NCBI GenBank assembly: GCA_020635115.1
Contig: JACKAK010000003.1
Span: 310,001-374,000, forward strand
Direction: 5' to 3'
DNA length: 64,000 nt
Origin: Halobacteriovoraceae bacterium
GTDB lineage: Bacteria; Bdellovibrionota; Bacteriovoracia; Bacteriovoracales; Bacteriovoracaceae
Shown here one piece after another: positions 33,768 through 43,040 of this stretch. The stretch's first letter is position 1; each line of letters begins with the position of its first letter. Made by a program: the position numbers and the translations under genes. The notes below the pieces were generated by a model. That model was not told the DNA's origin. It worked only from the letters and a program-made list of their open reading frames with translations, and ran no database searches.

Positions 33768-34249
33768 GTTGTTTCCCTTAATTTTCTTGCATCAAAAAAT
33801 AAAAACAATATTAGAATCACTAGAAAAACAATTTTCCCCGAATCCATCTTAATATAGAGACTGTGAAAATAATCAAGTGACTGAGATGAGATTTCATAAG
33901 TTTTGATTAACTCTCCAACAAGTTTCATCTCTTCTAACTTTTTAAGTTCACCTGTAAATGCTGTTATTTTTGGAATAATAATATAAAAATATCCACCTAG
34001 ACCAGTACCTAGAACTAAGAGAGGAAGAATATATTTCCACTTTTTTTTAAGAAAAAATGCAGTAAAAATTGCAAATGCACATAGAATTATTTCTGCATAA
34101 ACATATTTTGAAAAAATAGATATCCCAACTTCTCCTGCTGAATAGAGTTCATTTAGTGTTCTAAAGACTGTAGGAACTGCAACAAAATCAACAAGCAATG
34201 TAGTTCCAAGCCACATACTTAGAACGAACATCATGATAACAATAGGCAC
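33764..34249 (-). CDS. DUF4149-type membrane protein
   Basis: This 161-residue protein has four predicted membrane segments (about 2-24, 48-67, 72-92 and 138-156). Its N-terminal layout MWLGTTLLVDFVAVPTVFRTL matches the DUF4149/TMEM205-like family, whose function is unknown. The start is GTG 34249 with AAGGAG five bases upstream. It lies between tatC (11 bases) and hldD (4-base overlap). Confidence 0.7.
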   Translation of the reverse strand: MPIVIMMFVLSMWLGTTLLVDFVAVPTVFRTLNELYSAGEVGISIFSKYVYAEIILCAFAIFTAFFLKKKWKYILPLLVLGTGLGGYFYIIIPKITAFTGELKKLEEMKLVGELIKTYEISSQSLDYFHSLYIKMDSGKIVFLVILILFLFFDARKLRETT

Positions 34250-34260
34250 GCTTGCTCCTT

Positions 34261-34998
34261 TTATGAGTATTGTTTTTCTAAAAAAGGATGTACAAAAATG
34301 GCCACACCAAGAACACCAATTTCATAGAGAATAACTAAGGGTATCCATAGAGCGGCCATTGTGAAAATATCAGGTGGTGTTAATACGGCCGAAAGTACAG
34401 CAAAACCAACAAGTACATACGGACGAATTTTTCTAAGAGAATATTTTGTCACTACTCCCATGTATCCCATGATTAAAAGAATATTAGGTAATTGAAAGAT
34501 AATTCCCAAAAAAACCAAAACTTTAGATGCTAAAACGAGATAGTCTTTTAATCCAATAGTCGCTTGCACATTATCTACTCCAAATCCTAATAGAGTTTGA
34601 AATGTATATGGAAAGACAACAAAATGTCCAAAGCTCACTCCTAAACAAAAAAAGAGAAAGCCTATAAAAATAAAAGGTCTAATCACTTTGACTTCATAAT
34701 CATGTAGTCCAGGTTTGATAAAACCCCATAATTGATAAAACCAAAAAGGAGAACTCACTAAAATTGAACTCCAGAAGGCCACTTGTAGTTGTGAAAGAAT
34801 TTTATCGAGAAGCCCTAAATAAACGATTTGCCCTTCACCTCTTTGTGCAATAGCTTCTCTTAAGGGAGAAAGTAGAATTTCAGAAATTTCACTCCCCATG
34901 GCGTAACAAGCAAAAAAAGAAATTGTCAAAATATAGACAACCTTGATTACCCGACTTCTCAGCTCTTCTAAATGCTCAGTTAATGCCATTTCTTTCAA
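34261..34998 (-). CDS. tatC: Sec-independent protein translocase TatC
   Basis: This protein of about 245 residues has the conserved N-terminus LTEHLEELRSR, six membrane segments, and a conserved periplasmic region around SPFWFYQLWGFIKPGL. It recognises twin-arginine signal peptides and, with TatA/TatB, exports folded proteins; no tatA or tatB is in the window. The start is probably TTG 34998, where AGAGG lies five bases upstream. The ATG at 34989 is possible but its SD spacing would be 14 bases. Confidence 0.95.
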   Translation of the reverse strand: MKEMALTEHLEELRSRVIKVVYILTISFFACYAMGSEISEILLSPLREAIAQRGEGQIVYLGLLDKILSQLQVAFWSSILVSSPFWFYQLWGFIKPGLHDYEVKVIRPFIFIGFLFFCLGVSFGHFVVFPYTFQTLLGFGVDNVQATIGLKDYLVLASKVLVFLGIIFQLPNILLIMGYMGVVTKYSLRKIRPYVLVGFAVLSAVLTPPDIFTMAALWIPLVILYEIGVLGVAIFVHPFLEKQYS

Positions 34999-35159
34999 AT
35001 TTACCTCTCAAGACACTGATTTTAATTGTAAAAATTGTGAAAACAATCGATTCAACCTCTTTACGTCATTGTCGATAAGTGTAATATACAGTGCGCGCAT
35101 GACCTTATGACATACTATAATTGTCTTATGCACTTTGTAACTTGAAAAGGAAGAATTTT

Positions 35160-35801
35160 GTGAAAGTTTTGGCCATCTTTTTAACATTTTGCACCATCTG
35201 TTTGCGTTCATATTCTATGGATTGTGAAGAAAACAATTCTTTGCTGAATTGTTTAGGCCATGAGGAAGCTGAAATACATATTTCTAAACAAGACGGGCCT
35301 CATTACAGACTGAATCAAGAAATCATAAATCTCATTAAAAACGATCATCCCCTTCGTTTAAAAAAAGAATATTGCCAAAAGTTTTGCAGCTCAGATGGAG
35401 CAAGTAGAACAGTTAAAGTTTTAGAGGCCTCTCTCATTATTGGAAAAGACTTATTTATTCTTCATGATGAAACTTTGCCTGAAGGACAATGGAAAAATCT
35501 AGGAGTTGATAATTTATTATCTAGTGCTCCTCATATTTTTATGAATTATTTATCATCACTTAAACTTTATTTTGGCGATAATCCAAATTGTTTGGATAAA
35601 TACATTCCTGAAATTGTTGCACTTCAAGACCAGATTAGAGATTTAGAAAGTGAGGTCTCTAGAGAATTTTTGCTAAATGAAAATAATAAAGATAAAGTCA
35701 GAAAGATTTTTAATAAATTACTTGGTAGAAAAAATGAAAATGAATCAACAAAAATCAATCTTGCCTATATAGTTCGTAAATGTAATTCAGAAAAGCACTA
35801 A
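35160..35801 (+). CDS. Exported protein of unknown function
   Basis: From GTG 35160 the protein has 213 residues, a signal peptide (KVLAIFLTFCTICLRSYS) and a mature part with about seven Cys, including EYCQKFCSSDG near 78 and CLDKYIP near 146. The C-terminal third is helical and charged. I do not recognise it. AAGGAAG lies eight bases before the GTG; the longer frame from TTG 35121 adds a basic leader and is unlikely. It overlaps the NifU/BFD-like gene at its 3' end by 15 bases. Confidence 0.65.
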   Translation: MKVLAIFLTFCTICLRSYSMDCEENNSLLNCLGHEEAEIHISKQDGPHYRLNQEIINLIKNDHPLRLKKEYCQKFCSSDGASRTVKVLEASLIIGKDLFILHDETLPEGQWKNLGVDNLLSSAPHIFMNYLSSLKLYFGDNPNCLDKYIPEIVALQDQIRDLESEVSREFLLNENNKDKVRKIFNKLLGRKNENESTKINLAYIVRKCNSEKH

Positions 35802-36614
35802 GACTACATTAACATCAAGATTAAATTGTGTTGCAAAATTTTCCTTCAATTTCTTTTCAATTTTACTTTTCTCAATATCTGTAAATTTGTCTTTGCAAAT
35901 TATTTTGATTTCACTGTTTGACGTATATGAAATAGACGGACAATCAACTTTAAAAAATATTTTACTGACATACAATGCTTTAAGATATTTATTGAGACTT
36001 ATTAGAATTTCTTCACTTAACTCTAAATTTTCTTGTGGTAGTGTTTGAGCGATAATTTCTTCAATGTCTTCAACACAACTTGAACAACCACCACCAGCGA
36101 GTAAAAGATCGGTTACGTCCTTCGTATTTTTTACTTCACCAGAATTTATTTTTTCTTCAATCTGATCTCTAAAAACACCAAAGCAACGACAAATAAGAGA
36201 ATTTGAACTCTGCCCTTCGAGATCACAAAGATTTGTCTCCTCCCCATTTAATTTAAAATGAATCTTTTTCATTAGAAATGAAGGCAGAAAGAGAAATGGT
36301 AAATTCCCTTCTTCGTAGAGGTCAATGAACTCAAAGTCTTGGCAAATCTGCTCCAAGTAGAGTGTAGAAAAATCAAATCTCAATGTTTCGGCGATAGATT
36401 TTTTTAGGCAAAATTGACAATATAATTCAAAGTAAGGAGTCCAAAGCTCATCTACAGAGTTATGTGAAATTGCTTTAATCTTTTTTAAATTATCCAATTC
36501 AACAGATAGTTCATAGTCATACTCCCACAGATTGTGTGAGCTTTTTGCATGTGGAAACTGAACGTGAGTTTTGTTAAATGTTGAATTTCTAAAAATCTCA
36601 TTAAGTTGTGACAT
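35787..36614 (-). CDS. Protein with a BFD/NifU-type 2Fe-2S domain
   Basis: This protein of about 275 residues has a central domain (about 140-195) with LICRCFGV, the spacing and AGGGCSSCVEDIEEII of the bacterioferritin-associated ferredoxin-like domain, also found in the middle of NifU. Four Cys would bind a 2Fe-2S cluster. The N-terminal region has LYCQFCLKK near 64 and may be a divergent IscU-like scaffold. The C-terminal 70 residues could be a degenerate Nfu domain lacking its CxxC. The overall order resembles NifU, so a role in Fe-S assembly is plausible but not certain. Its start overlaps the end of map by 14 bases. Confidence 0.65.
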   Translation of the reverse strand: MSQLNEIFRNSTFNKTHVQFPHAKSSHNLWEYDYELSVELDNLKKIKAISHNSVDELWTPYFELYCQFCLKKSIAETLRFDFSTLYLEQICQDFEFIDLYEEGNLPFLFLPSFLMKKIHFKLNGEETNLCDLEGQSSNSLICRCFGVFRDQIEEKINSGEVKNTKDVTDLLLAGGGCSSCVEDIEEIIAQTLPQENLELSEEILISLNKYLKALYVSKIFFKVDCPSISYTSNSEIKIICKDKFTDIEKSKIEKKLKENFATQFNLDVNVVLVLF

Positions 36615-37410
36615 TTTTTTCAAGCTCTTGAACAAGTGAATTGATTTCTTCGAGCTCCATAGTTGGTTGAGTTAAAATTTCATTCCCGTCTTGTGTAACA
36701 TAGATAGTGTGTTCAAATTGAGCAGAAATGAGTCCATCATCAGTAACAACAGTCCAATCATCTTCTAACACATGGCAATTTCTTGTTCCTAAATTAATCA
36801 TGGGTTCAATTGTAAAGGTCATTCCTTCTTTAATTTCTATGCCAGTCCCTTTTTTTCCATAATGAACAACTTGAGGAGCTTCATGAAACTCCCTACCAAT
36901 TCCATGTCCGCAATATTCTCTGACAACTGAATACTGATAAGAATGTGCAATTTCTTGAATAATAGCACCAATATCACCGAGCCTGGCACCTGGTTTTACT
37001 ATTTTTATTGCCTCAAATAGACATTCTTTTGTCACTTCTACTAGTTTTTGGATTTCTGGGCGAACATTACCAATCAAAAATGTTTTATTCGTATCTCCAT
37101 GAAAGTTGTTTAAATAAGTCGTCACATCAATATTAAGGATGTCTCCATCAAAAAGAGATTCATCATCTCTAGGAATACCATGGCATATTACTTCATTACG
37201 AGAAGTACATACAGATTTTGGAAATCCATGATAATTAAGTGGAGACGGGTAGGCCTTATTTAAAGTTATAAATTTATGACAAATATTATTAAGTTCACCT
37301 GTTGTAACACCAGGTTTAACAAACTGTTCAACATAAACCAAGGTATTGGCGGCCAGCTGGCAGCTTTTTCGCATTATTTCAATTTCTTCTTTCGTTTTTA
37401 AGTTTATCAT
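36601..37410 (-). CDS. map: Methionine aminopeptidase, type I
   Basis: This protein of about 269 residues has the pita-bread fold markers: VICHGIPRD near 73 (His), NIDVTTYLNNFHGDTNKTF near 90 (Asp ligands), YCGHGIGREFHEAPQVVHYG near 165 (His), MTFTIEPMI near 196 (Glu) and SAQFEHTIYV near 228 (Glu). It removes the N-terminal Met using two metal ions. ATG 37410 has AAGGTGAG upstream; a GTG three codons earlier lies inside the SD. The 30 C-terminal residues extend beyond the usual end, and the NifU/BFD-like gene starts within them. Confidence 0.96.
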   Translation of the reverse strand: MINLKTKEEIEIMRKSCQLAANTLVYVEQFVKPGVTTGELNNICHKFITLNKAYPSPLNYHGFPKSVCTSRNEVICHGIPRDDESLFDGDILNIDVTTYLNNFHGDTNKTFLIGNVRPEIQKLVEVTKECLFEAIKIVKPGARLGDIGAIIQEIAHSYQYSVVREYCGHGIGREFHEAPQVVHYGKKGTGIEIKEGMTFTIEPMINLGTRNCHVLEDDWTVVTDDGLISAQFEHTIYVTQDGNEILTQPTMELEEINSLVQELEKNVTT

Positions 37411-37505
37411 GAATCTCACCTTAGAGAGGAATAGACCTCAAATTTCCTAATTAGTCAATGAAAGTAGATTATACTAGAATATTAAATAGTATTTAAGGGG
37501 TGTAT

Positions 37506-38171
37506 ATGGCCATCATTCAATTTCCACCTATAGAGTTAGCTGATAAGGACGGTCTTTTGGCCTTAGGCGGTGATTTAGAAGTTAACTCACTACTTTTTGC
37601 CTATAGGCAAGGGATATTTCCCTGGCCTATTTCGCAAGAGTTTCCTTTGGCCTGGTTTTGTCCTGATCCAAGAGGCGTTTTATTTGCAGATAATTTTCAT
37701 GTTTCTCGAAGCTTTAGAAGATTTCTGAATACTACATCATATGAGGTAAAATTCAATTATGATTTCCGCTCGGTGATAGAAAATTGTGCAAACACCCAAA
37801 ATCGTTCTGGGCCTGCAGGAACATGGATTACGCCAGAGTTGATCCAGGCCTATTGTCATATGTTTGAAATGGGTTATGCATATTCAGTTGAAGTTTACGA
37901 CAAAGGTGAATTGGCAGGTGGTTTGTATGGAGTCTGTATAAATTATTTTATTTCAGGTGAATCTATGTTTTATAAAAAAGCAAACGCCTCTAAATTTGCC
38001 TTATATTTTCTTTTAGAAAAACTAAAACTAAGTGGCATTACATGGATTGATACTCAGATGGTGACGCCGGCAACACATAAACTTGGAGCGATAGAAATTA
38101 GTAGATCCGATTTTTTCTCTCTTTTAAACAAATCTCTTGAACGAAAAATAGATCGAGATGAACTTTTTTAA
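37506..38171 (+). CDS. aat: Leucyl/phenylalanyl-tRNA--protein transferase
   Basis: This protein of about 221 residues has the family markers GLLALGGDL near 15, YRQGIFPWP near 34, WFCPDPRGVL near 50, WITPELIQAY near 104, GGLYGV near 138, GESMFYKKANASK near 152 and IDTQMVTPATHKLGA near 178. It adds Leu or Phe from tRNA to proteins with N-terminal Lys or Arg, marking them for ClpS/ClpAP degradation. ATG 37506 has AAGGGG five bases upstream, which rules against the GTG two codons earlier. Confidence 0.95.
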   Translation: MAIIQFPPIELADKDGLLALGGDLEVNSLLFAYRQGIFPWPISQEFPLAWFCPDPRGVLFADNFHVSRSFRRFLNTTSYEVKFNYDFRSVIENCANTQNRSGPAGTWITPELIQAYCHMFEMGYAYSVEVYDKGELAGGLYGVCINYFISGESMFYKKANASKFALYFLLEKLKLSGITWIDTQMVTPATHKLGAIEISRSDFFSLLNKSLERKIDRDELF

Positions 38172-38261
38172 TATTTCTGACAATATTGCTTTTTGATTTT
38201 TAGCGCATAGATTTGTTTAAAAATGCCGATAAGAAAATGTATCTTATTGGGAGAATATATT

Positions 38262-40874
38262 TTGAAAAATAATTTGTTTTATCTATTTATAATTTTTTTT
38301 AGTTTATCATGTGGAAAAAGAGAAATAATAAATACGAATCTTATCGATAAGACTGTCATTTATGGTTCAACCCAAGTCGCGATTATAGAAAGTGACAATG
38401 GTCCGAAGCAGGAAGTTTTTTTGCAATCAAGCAATAATCAGATATATAAAATCCAGTCCAAGAAATATTCAAACTTATTACCCAACGTCGAAACGATTAT
38501 TTACTTAAATAATAGTGAAGCTACAAATGAATCTGAAAATTATTACATCTTATTAAAAGATGAAAATATTAAAGATATTCAGCAAAATACACTTTCGAAA
38601 GCAACATTACTTGGAGATGGTGAGATTATAAAATACAAAGTTGCCCTCGTTGCATTGTCTTATAACGATCTACAAGCTCCAGTTATCACTCCAGAATTTG
38701 CGGAACAATTTGAAAATATATTTGAAAATTCAGTTTGGAATAACTTTGATATCGAAGTTGAAATTATAGAAGGTAGAGTTAATAAAAATTATCCAGGCTG
38801 TCAAAATTGGTATGGAATTGGGAATGATGTCAGTCCTTTTGCAAGTGTGGGAAATAGTCCGAATCAGTTTAATCGAGTTGTTACGATTTTGGGAAATGGT
38901 GCAGGCAATGGATGCTGGGGTGGAATAGCTTTTCTTGCAAAGTACAATGAATATTCGATTGCAAAGTTAGTCAATGGAAGTTTTATCACTTATCCAGTCA
39001 CGGCCCTTGTTTCTGGTTTGAATTTAGACATTGCAATACACGAACTAGGCCATACGATTGGACTTTCGCATTCAGGGAAAGAGAAAGGAAATCCTCCTGG
39101 TAGTATAAATTATAATTACGGTGATGATACTTGTATAATGGGAATAAGCAATCAAAAGTATAGGATGAATCCAATTAAATTAAGAAATCTTGACATTCTC
39201 TCTCCGGAAAGAGGTTATAAGTTGGCAGTGAAGAACAAAACATTCAGATTATATTCTATGGAAGAATTTGAAAATGGAAATGAGGTCTTCGATGGATCAA
39301 GTGTCATTTATTGGAATAGGCATTTTATTAGTTTTGCAAACCCCATTATTTCTAGTCAATATAAAAATCAAGTCTTAGTTCATAAGTATGCGACAGATGA
39401 TATTGGATATACTACAAATAAACCCTCTTCTAATTTCATTGGAGGATTTAAGGAAGGAGACATATATTCTGATCCAGACTCTGATTTTGAAATGGTTGTA
39501 AAAAAATTTCACAATATTAATATACCTTATTTTGAAATCGAATTTAGAGGAAGTACATTAAGTGATCATGAGCCAGACTATGAAGAATGCACGCATGTCT
39601 ATCATTCGGATTCGTTACAGGTTTTTCTTCCTAAAAGATTTGCGTATTCAAAGTCAGGTTCATTTTATGTAAGTTATACCCCTGAAGAAGTCATTGGAAA
39701 ATGTAATCATCAACAAATTAGGGTCGAAATAGATAATCTAGATCAAAATATTAAAAATGAGCATCAAAATGAGCTTGCCATCGATTATAATAGTAGCTCT
39801 TTAAAAAGAGAGCTTGAATTTGTTTTTGATGAATATAAAATAACTTCTGATTTCAAGATAAAATTAAGTCTCTTCATTAACAATAGGTTTGTGAGATCAA
39901 TCGTTAAAAATGTTACACCTGAAACTTGTAAGGATAGTAAAGATTGTATTTACAATCAAGAATGTTTACAGACACCAGGAATAACACAAATCTATGATTT
40001 TAATGGACGAGAGATTGGTGATAAAAAATTGGCCCATTTTTATTTGCACGATAACAAACCTTCGTTTTGTGGAGAATCGACCTATTCCCTATCGCTCCTT
40101 TCAAATAACAAAATCAGCACAGGTTTGGGCCCTGAAGATATTTCAATCATTACCGAAAATGAATTCTATAAGAGAAATTTTGCTGTCGAAAACCCTCAAC
40201 TTATAAAATTAAGACCGGGAGAGGCAGTGAAAATACCGATAGAGTATTGGTTTAAAACAAATCAAAGTGTTAAAACGAACTCAGCGATTTGGTTTTCAAT
40301 TAAAGATTTAACAGATGTTAATTTAACAGGAATAAATTCAATAATCTTCTTAAATAGTAATTATAAAGATCCTAATTCTCAATATTGGGATCCCAATCAG
40401 TTATTATTTCGTCATTTAAACATTAAAGAGTGTTCTGCTGAAATTGATCATCCAACATCCATAAACTTAAACAGTACTAAAATTTCACTTACAAGTGGAA
40501 AATTTGTACCAATTGAATTCTCAGATACTAAAAATGTTTTTTTAGGAAAAAATACACAAACAACAATTAAACATAGTGCTTCTGTATATGGTTCTAGTGG
40601 CCATGAAAGTTTATTAATTGAAGGGAATCCAAGTGTAATTATCGACGGAAATGTTGAAGAAATTCATCTACCTGGGAAACATACTGATTACAAGTTTTCA
40701 CTTTCAAAAAAGGGAAGATTTGAAATTTCTTATCGATGTGAAATTGACTCATTTGTAACTTCATTCATTGGCGTAAATAAAAATGTTAAAATACTTTTTT
40801 CAAATGGTTTTACCTTTCTTTCAAAAAGACGTGTCTCATCGTATCACTTAGGAAACCTGGAAATTTCAAATTAA
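38262..40874 (+). CDS. Lipoprotein metalloprotease (metzincin-type)
   Basis: From TTG 38262 the protein has 870 residues. It begins with a lipoprotein signal (LFIIFFSLSC, Cys17), and the zinc site HELGHTIGLSH spans residues 260-270. A Met-turn CIMGIS has M293. This is the extended HExxHxxGxxH signature of metzincins. The C-terminal 550 residues are beta-rich, probably several adhesion-like or all-beta domains; a Cys-rich patch CKDSKDCIYNQECLQ is near 560. It likely digests proteins outside the cell. The TTG start has GGGAG seven bases upstream; the ATG at 38223 would bury the signal peptide. No close protease neighbours exist. Confidence 0.78.
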   Translation: MKNNLFYLFIIFFSLSCGKREIINTNLIDKTVIYGSTQVAIIESDNGPKQEVFLQSSNNQIYKIQSKKYSNLLPNVETIIYLNNSEATNESENYYILLKDENIKDIQQNTLSKATLLGDGEIIKYKVALVALSYNDLQAPVITPEFAEQFENIFENSVWNNFDIEVEIIEGRVNKNYPGCQNWYGIGNDVSPFASVGNSPNQFNRVVTILGNGAGNGCWGGIAFLAKYNEYSIAKLVNGSFITYPVTALVSGLNLDIAIHELGHTIGLSHSGKEKGNPPGSINYNYGDDTCIMGISNQKYRMNPIKLRNLDILSPERGYKLAVKNKTFRLYSMEEFENGNEVFDGSSVIYWNRHFISFANPIISSQYKNQVLVHKYATDDIGYTTNKPSSNFIGGFKEGDIYSDPDSDFEMVVKKFHNINIPYFEIEFRGSTLSDHEPDYEECTHVYHSDSLQVFLPKRFAYSKSGSFYVSYTPEEVIGKCNHQQIRVEIDNLDQNIKNEHQNELAIDYNSSSLKRELEFVFDEYKITSDFKIKLSLFINNRFVRSIVKNVTPETCKDSKDCIYNQECLQTPGITQIYDFNGREIGDKKLAHFYLHDNKPSFCGESTYSLSLLSNNKISTGLGPEDISIITENEFYKRNFAVENPQLIKLRPGEAVKIPIEYWFKTNQSVKTNSAIWFSIKDLTDVNLTGINSIIFLNSNYKDPNSQYWDPNQLLFRHLNIKECSAEIDHPTSINLNSTKISLTSGKFVPIEFSDTKNVFLGKNTQTTIKHSASVYGSSGHESLLIEGNPSVIIDGNVEEIHLPGKHTDYKFSLSKKGRFEISYRCEIDSFVTSFIGVNKNVKILFSNGFTFLSKRRVSSYHLGNLEISN

Positions 40875-40882
40875 GTATAGTT

Positions 40883-41377
40883 TTACTTTAAGAGTCCTCT
40901 TAGTCCCTTACCACCATTTAAACTTTTGCGAAAAGCAAGTTCCTCAATTCCCCAGATGGCATCTTCTTTTTTGCGAATTATGGGTGGGAGCTCACTCGTT
41001 AAACGAATAGCATCCACAGGACATATTTCCTCACAAAATCCACAGTAAACACACTTAAGGATATCAATCTTGAAATCTAACGGAGGTCTCTGTTCATTTT
41101 TTAAAACATTATTTGTTTCAATATATAAACAATTGACAGGACAAACTGATAGACAAATTCCACATGAAATACAGCTTAATTCACTTTTTTCTGTTGTTGT
41201 TAGTGCGATTAATCCTCTATAGCGATTTGATGTACGATATTTTTCAAAAGGGTAAAAAATTAGAGGAGATTTTTGTTTTAATCTCATATAAAAAGTAAAA
41301 TAAATTATCTCCTTAAAAAAAAACAGTATGGATGAAATTATTGATTTTTTATTAAAAAATATTCTTTTAATAATCAT
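40883..41377 (-). CDS. nuoI: NADH-quinone oxidoreductase subunit I-type protein
   Basis: This 164-residue protein has two classic 4Fe-4S motifs (CISCGICLSVCPVNC near 69 and CVYCGFCEEICPVDA near 109), the arrangement of NuoI, which carries clusters N6a and N6b. The N-terminal 35 residues are hydrophobic and would lie on the membrane. It begins 1 base after the nuoCD stop. No nuoH or other membrane subunit follows; the next gene is the convergent metalloprotease 8 bases on. Confidence 0.85.
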   Translation of the reverse strand: MIIKRIFFNKKSIISSILFFFKEIIYFTFYMRLKQKSPLIFYPFEKYRTSNRYRGLIALTTTEKSELSCISCGICLSVCPVNCLYIETNNVLKNEQRPPLDFKIDILKCVYCGFCEEICPVDAIRLTSELPPIIRKKEDAIWGIEELAFRKSLNGGKGLRGLLK

Positions 41378-41378
41378 T

Positions 41379-43040
41379 TTATCGATCCATTTCAGAAGAA
41401 TTTATATTAACAGAATTTAGGGCCAATCTTACTTCTTGTGGGTTAAGTCCTATTGATATTTTACTAAATGTTTGAAAATGATCAAATGACGGAGCTTTAA
41501 TCTTTACCCTTTTTGGACTCTCTTTTCCGTCAGAAATGAGCGTCATGCCTAAAAGTCCATTACTTGATTCAATATGATGTACATAGATTCCCTCAGGGAT
41601 ACACATCGCCTCATTAATGACATAATTACTTTTGACAATTCTATCATCAAGTTCATTTGTTTGGTGATAGTTGAAAAATCTATCTAAAAAACTTTCTGTG
41701 ACATGTGAAGTGGCCGGAAAGTTATCTAGAACTTGTGAAATAATCCTAATTGATTGTAAAATTTCTTCAACTCTCACTAAAAACCGATCATAGCTTGATC
41801 CATAAACACCTAGTGGAATTTCGAAATCAATATCGTCATAAAAGTAAAAAGGAAATTGTTTCCTTAAGTCAAAATTTATTCCTGTTGCTCTAAGTGTGGG
41901 CCCAGAAGCTCCTATTTTAACTGCTTCAGATGCATTAATAATTCCTCTTTTTGTCATTTCCATCCAACCACGAGATCTTACTAACTTTTTGTAGGTAGAA
42001 GCTACAACATTTTCAATTTTAAATAGTACTTCAAATGAAGAACTTACCCAGGCCTTAGGGAGTTGTTTTGAAAGACCTCCAATTCTATTCAGTGTCATCG
42101 TAAAACGATGACCTGAACATTTTTCATAGATTTCATGGATCATTTCTTTTGATAGGTAAAGATCATTTGATAGATCTGTAGCTCCAACTTCATAACACAT
42201 GGATGCCAGGCTTTGTAAGTGATCACTTATTCTCGCAAATTCTATAAAGACCATACGTGCGGCCATTGTATAATCAGTAGGAGTTATTTTTAAAACTTTT
42301 TCAACTAGCTGAATCCATAATTCAGAATTTATAAATGCTGAATTAAAATTGAGTCGCTCAAGAAGATGGTTTGCAAACTGATATTTAATCGTTTGTAGTT
42401 GCTTTTCAATTCCCCTATGGACAAATCCTGCTCTGGGTCTCGCACTAATTATCTTATCCTCTTCAATTTCGCATACAATATCATAGGTCCCCTGAGAATG
42501 AGGACCTCTTAAAGAAATGTGACCTATATATGAATCTGATTGAATATCTAACACTGATTTTTGACTTTTAGTCTTAAAATTTTCAATTTCTGAAATTGTT
42601 AGATCTCCATTCGGATTAAAGCAATTTAAAAATGTTTTTTCATTGATATGATCAGGAATCAGTAGAGATGGTATACCTCTTGCATAGGTATCATACTGAA
42701 CCCCAAACAGATCGTGCATTTCTCTTTCGTACCACCCTATGCTTGGAATTATTTCTCTTAGTCCAGGACATTGGCCATCATTGATTTCTACTACAATTAG
42801 CACGTAGATAGCATGTTCAAGTGAATAAAACTGATAATATGCTCTAAACAAGTCGCTTGAAGTTGAAGAATTGCCTAGATCTTCAACAAAATGGTCTACA
42901 AAATAATCTAATTTATATTTAGATTTTAAGATAAATATTTTTTCTCTGAGGACATCTTTAGATATATTTATTTTTGTAAAATTGTCTTGTGTTGATAGTG
43001 AGTCGCCAAACTCATTTTCTAATTGTTGGAAGATGTTCAC
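41379..43040 (-). CDS. nuoCD: NADH-quinone oxidoreductase subunits C and D, fused
   Basis: This 553-residue protein is a natural fusion. Residues 1-150 are NuoC (GWYEREMHDLFGV near 104) and residues 170-553 are NuoD (GPHSQGTYDIVCEI near 178, ARPRAGFVHRGIEK near 198, RFTMTLNRIGG near 302, GASGPTLRATGI near 371). NuoD forms the quinone-binding site with NuoB. It has no CxxC pairs of a NiFe-hydrogenase large subunit, so it is of the complex I type. Start GTG 43040 overlaps the nuoB stop as GTGA. The C-terminus is not the most conserved form, lacking the DxVxGExDR ending, which suggests divergence. Confidence 0.87.
   Translation of the reverse strand: MNIFQQLENEFGDSLSTQDNFTKINISKDVLREKIFILKSKYKLDYFVDHFVEDLGNSSTSSDLFRAYYQFYSLEHAIYVLIVVEINDGQCPGLREIIPSIGWYEREMHDLFGVQYDTYARGIPSLLIPDHINEKTFLNCFNPNGDLTISEIENFKTKSQKSVLDIQSDSYIGHISLRGPHSQGTYDIVCEIEEDKIISARPRAGFVHRGIEKQLQTIKYQFANHLLERLNFNSAFINSELWIQLVEKVLKITPTDYTMAARMVFIEFARISDHLQSLASMCYEVGATDLSNDLYLSKEMIHEIYEKCSGHRFTMTLNRIGGLSKQLPKAWVSSSFEVLFKIENVVASTYKKLVRSRGWMEMTKRGIINASEAVKIGASGPTLRATGINFDLRKQFPFYFYDDIDFEIPLGVYGSSYDRFLVRVEEILQSIRIISQVLDNFPATSHVTESFLDRFFNYHQTNELDDRIVKSNYVINEAMCIPEGIYVHHIESSNGLLGMTLISDGKESPKRVKIKAPSFDHFQTFSKISIGLNPQEVRLALNSVNINSSEMDR

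Noticed and set aside
41379..43040. NuoCD as a NiFe-hydrogenase large subunit
   Set aside because: The N- and C-terminal CxxC pairs that bind the metal centre are absent.
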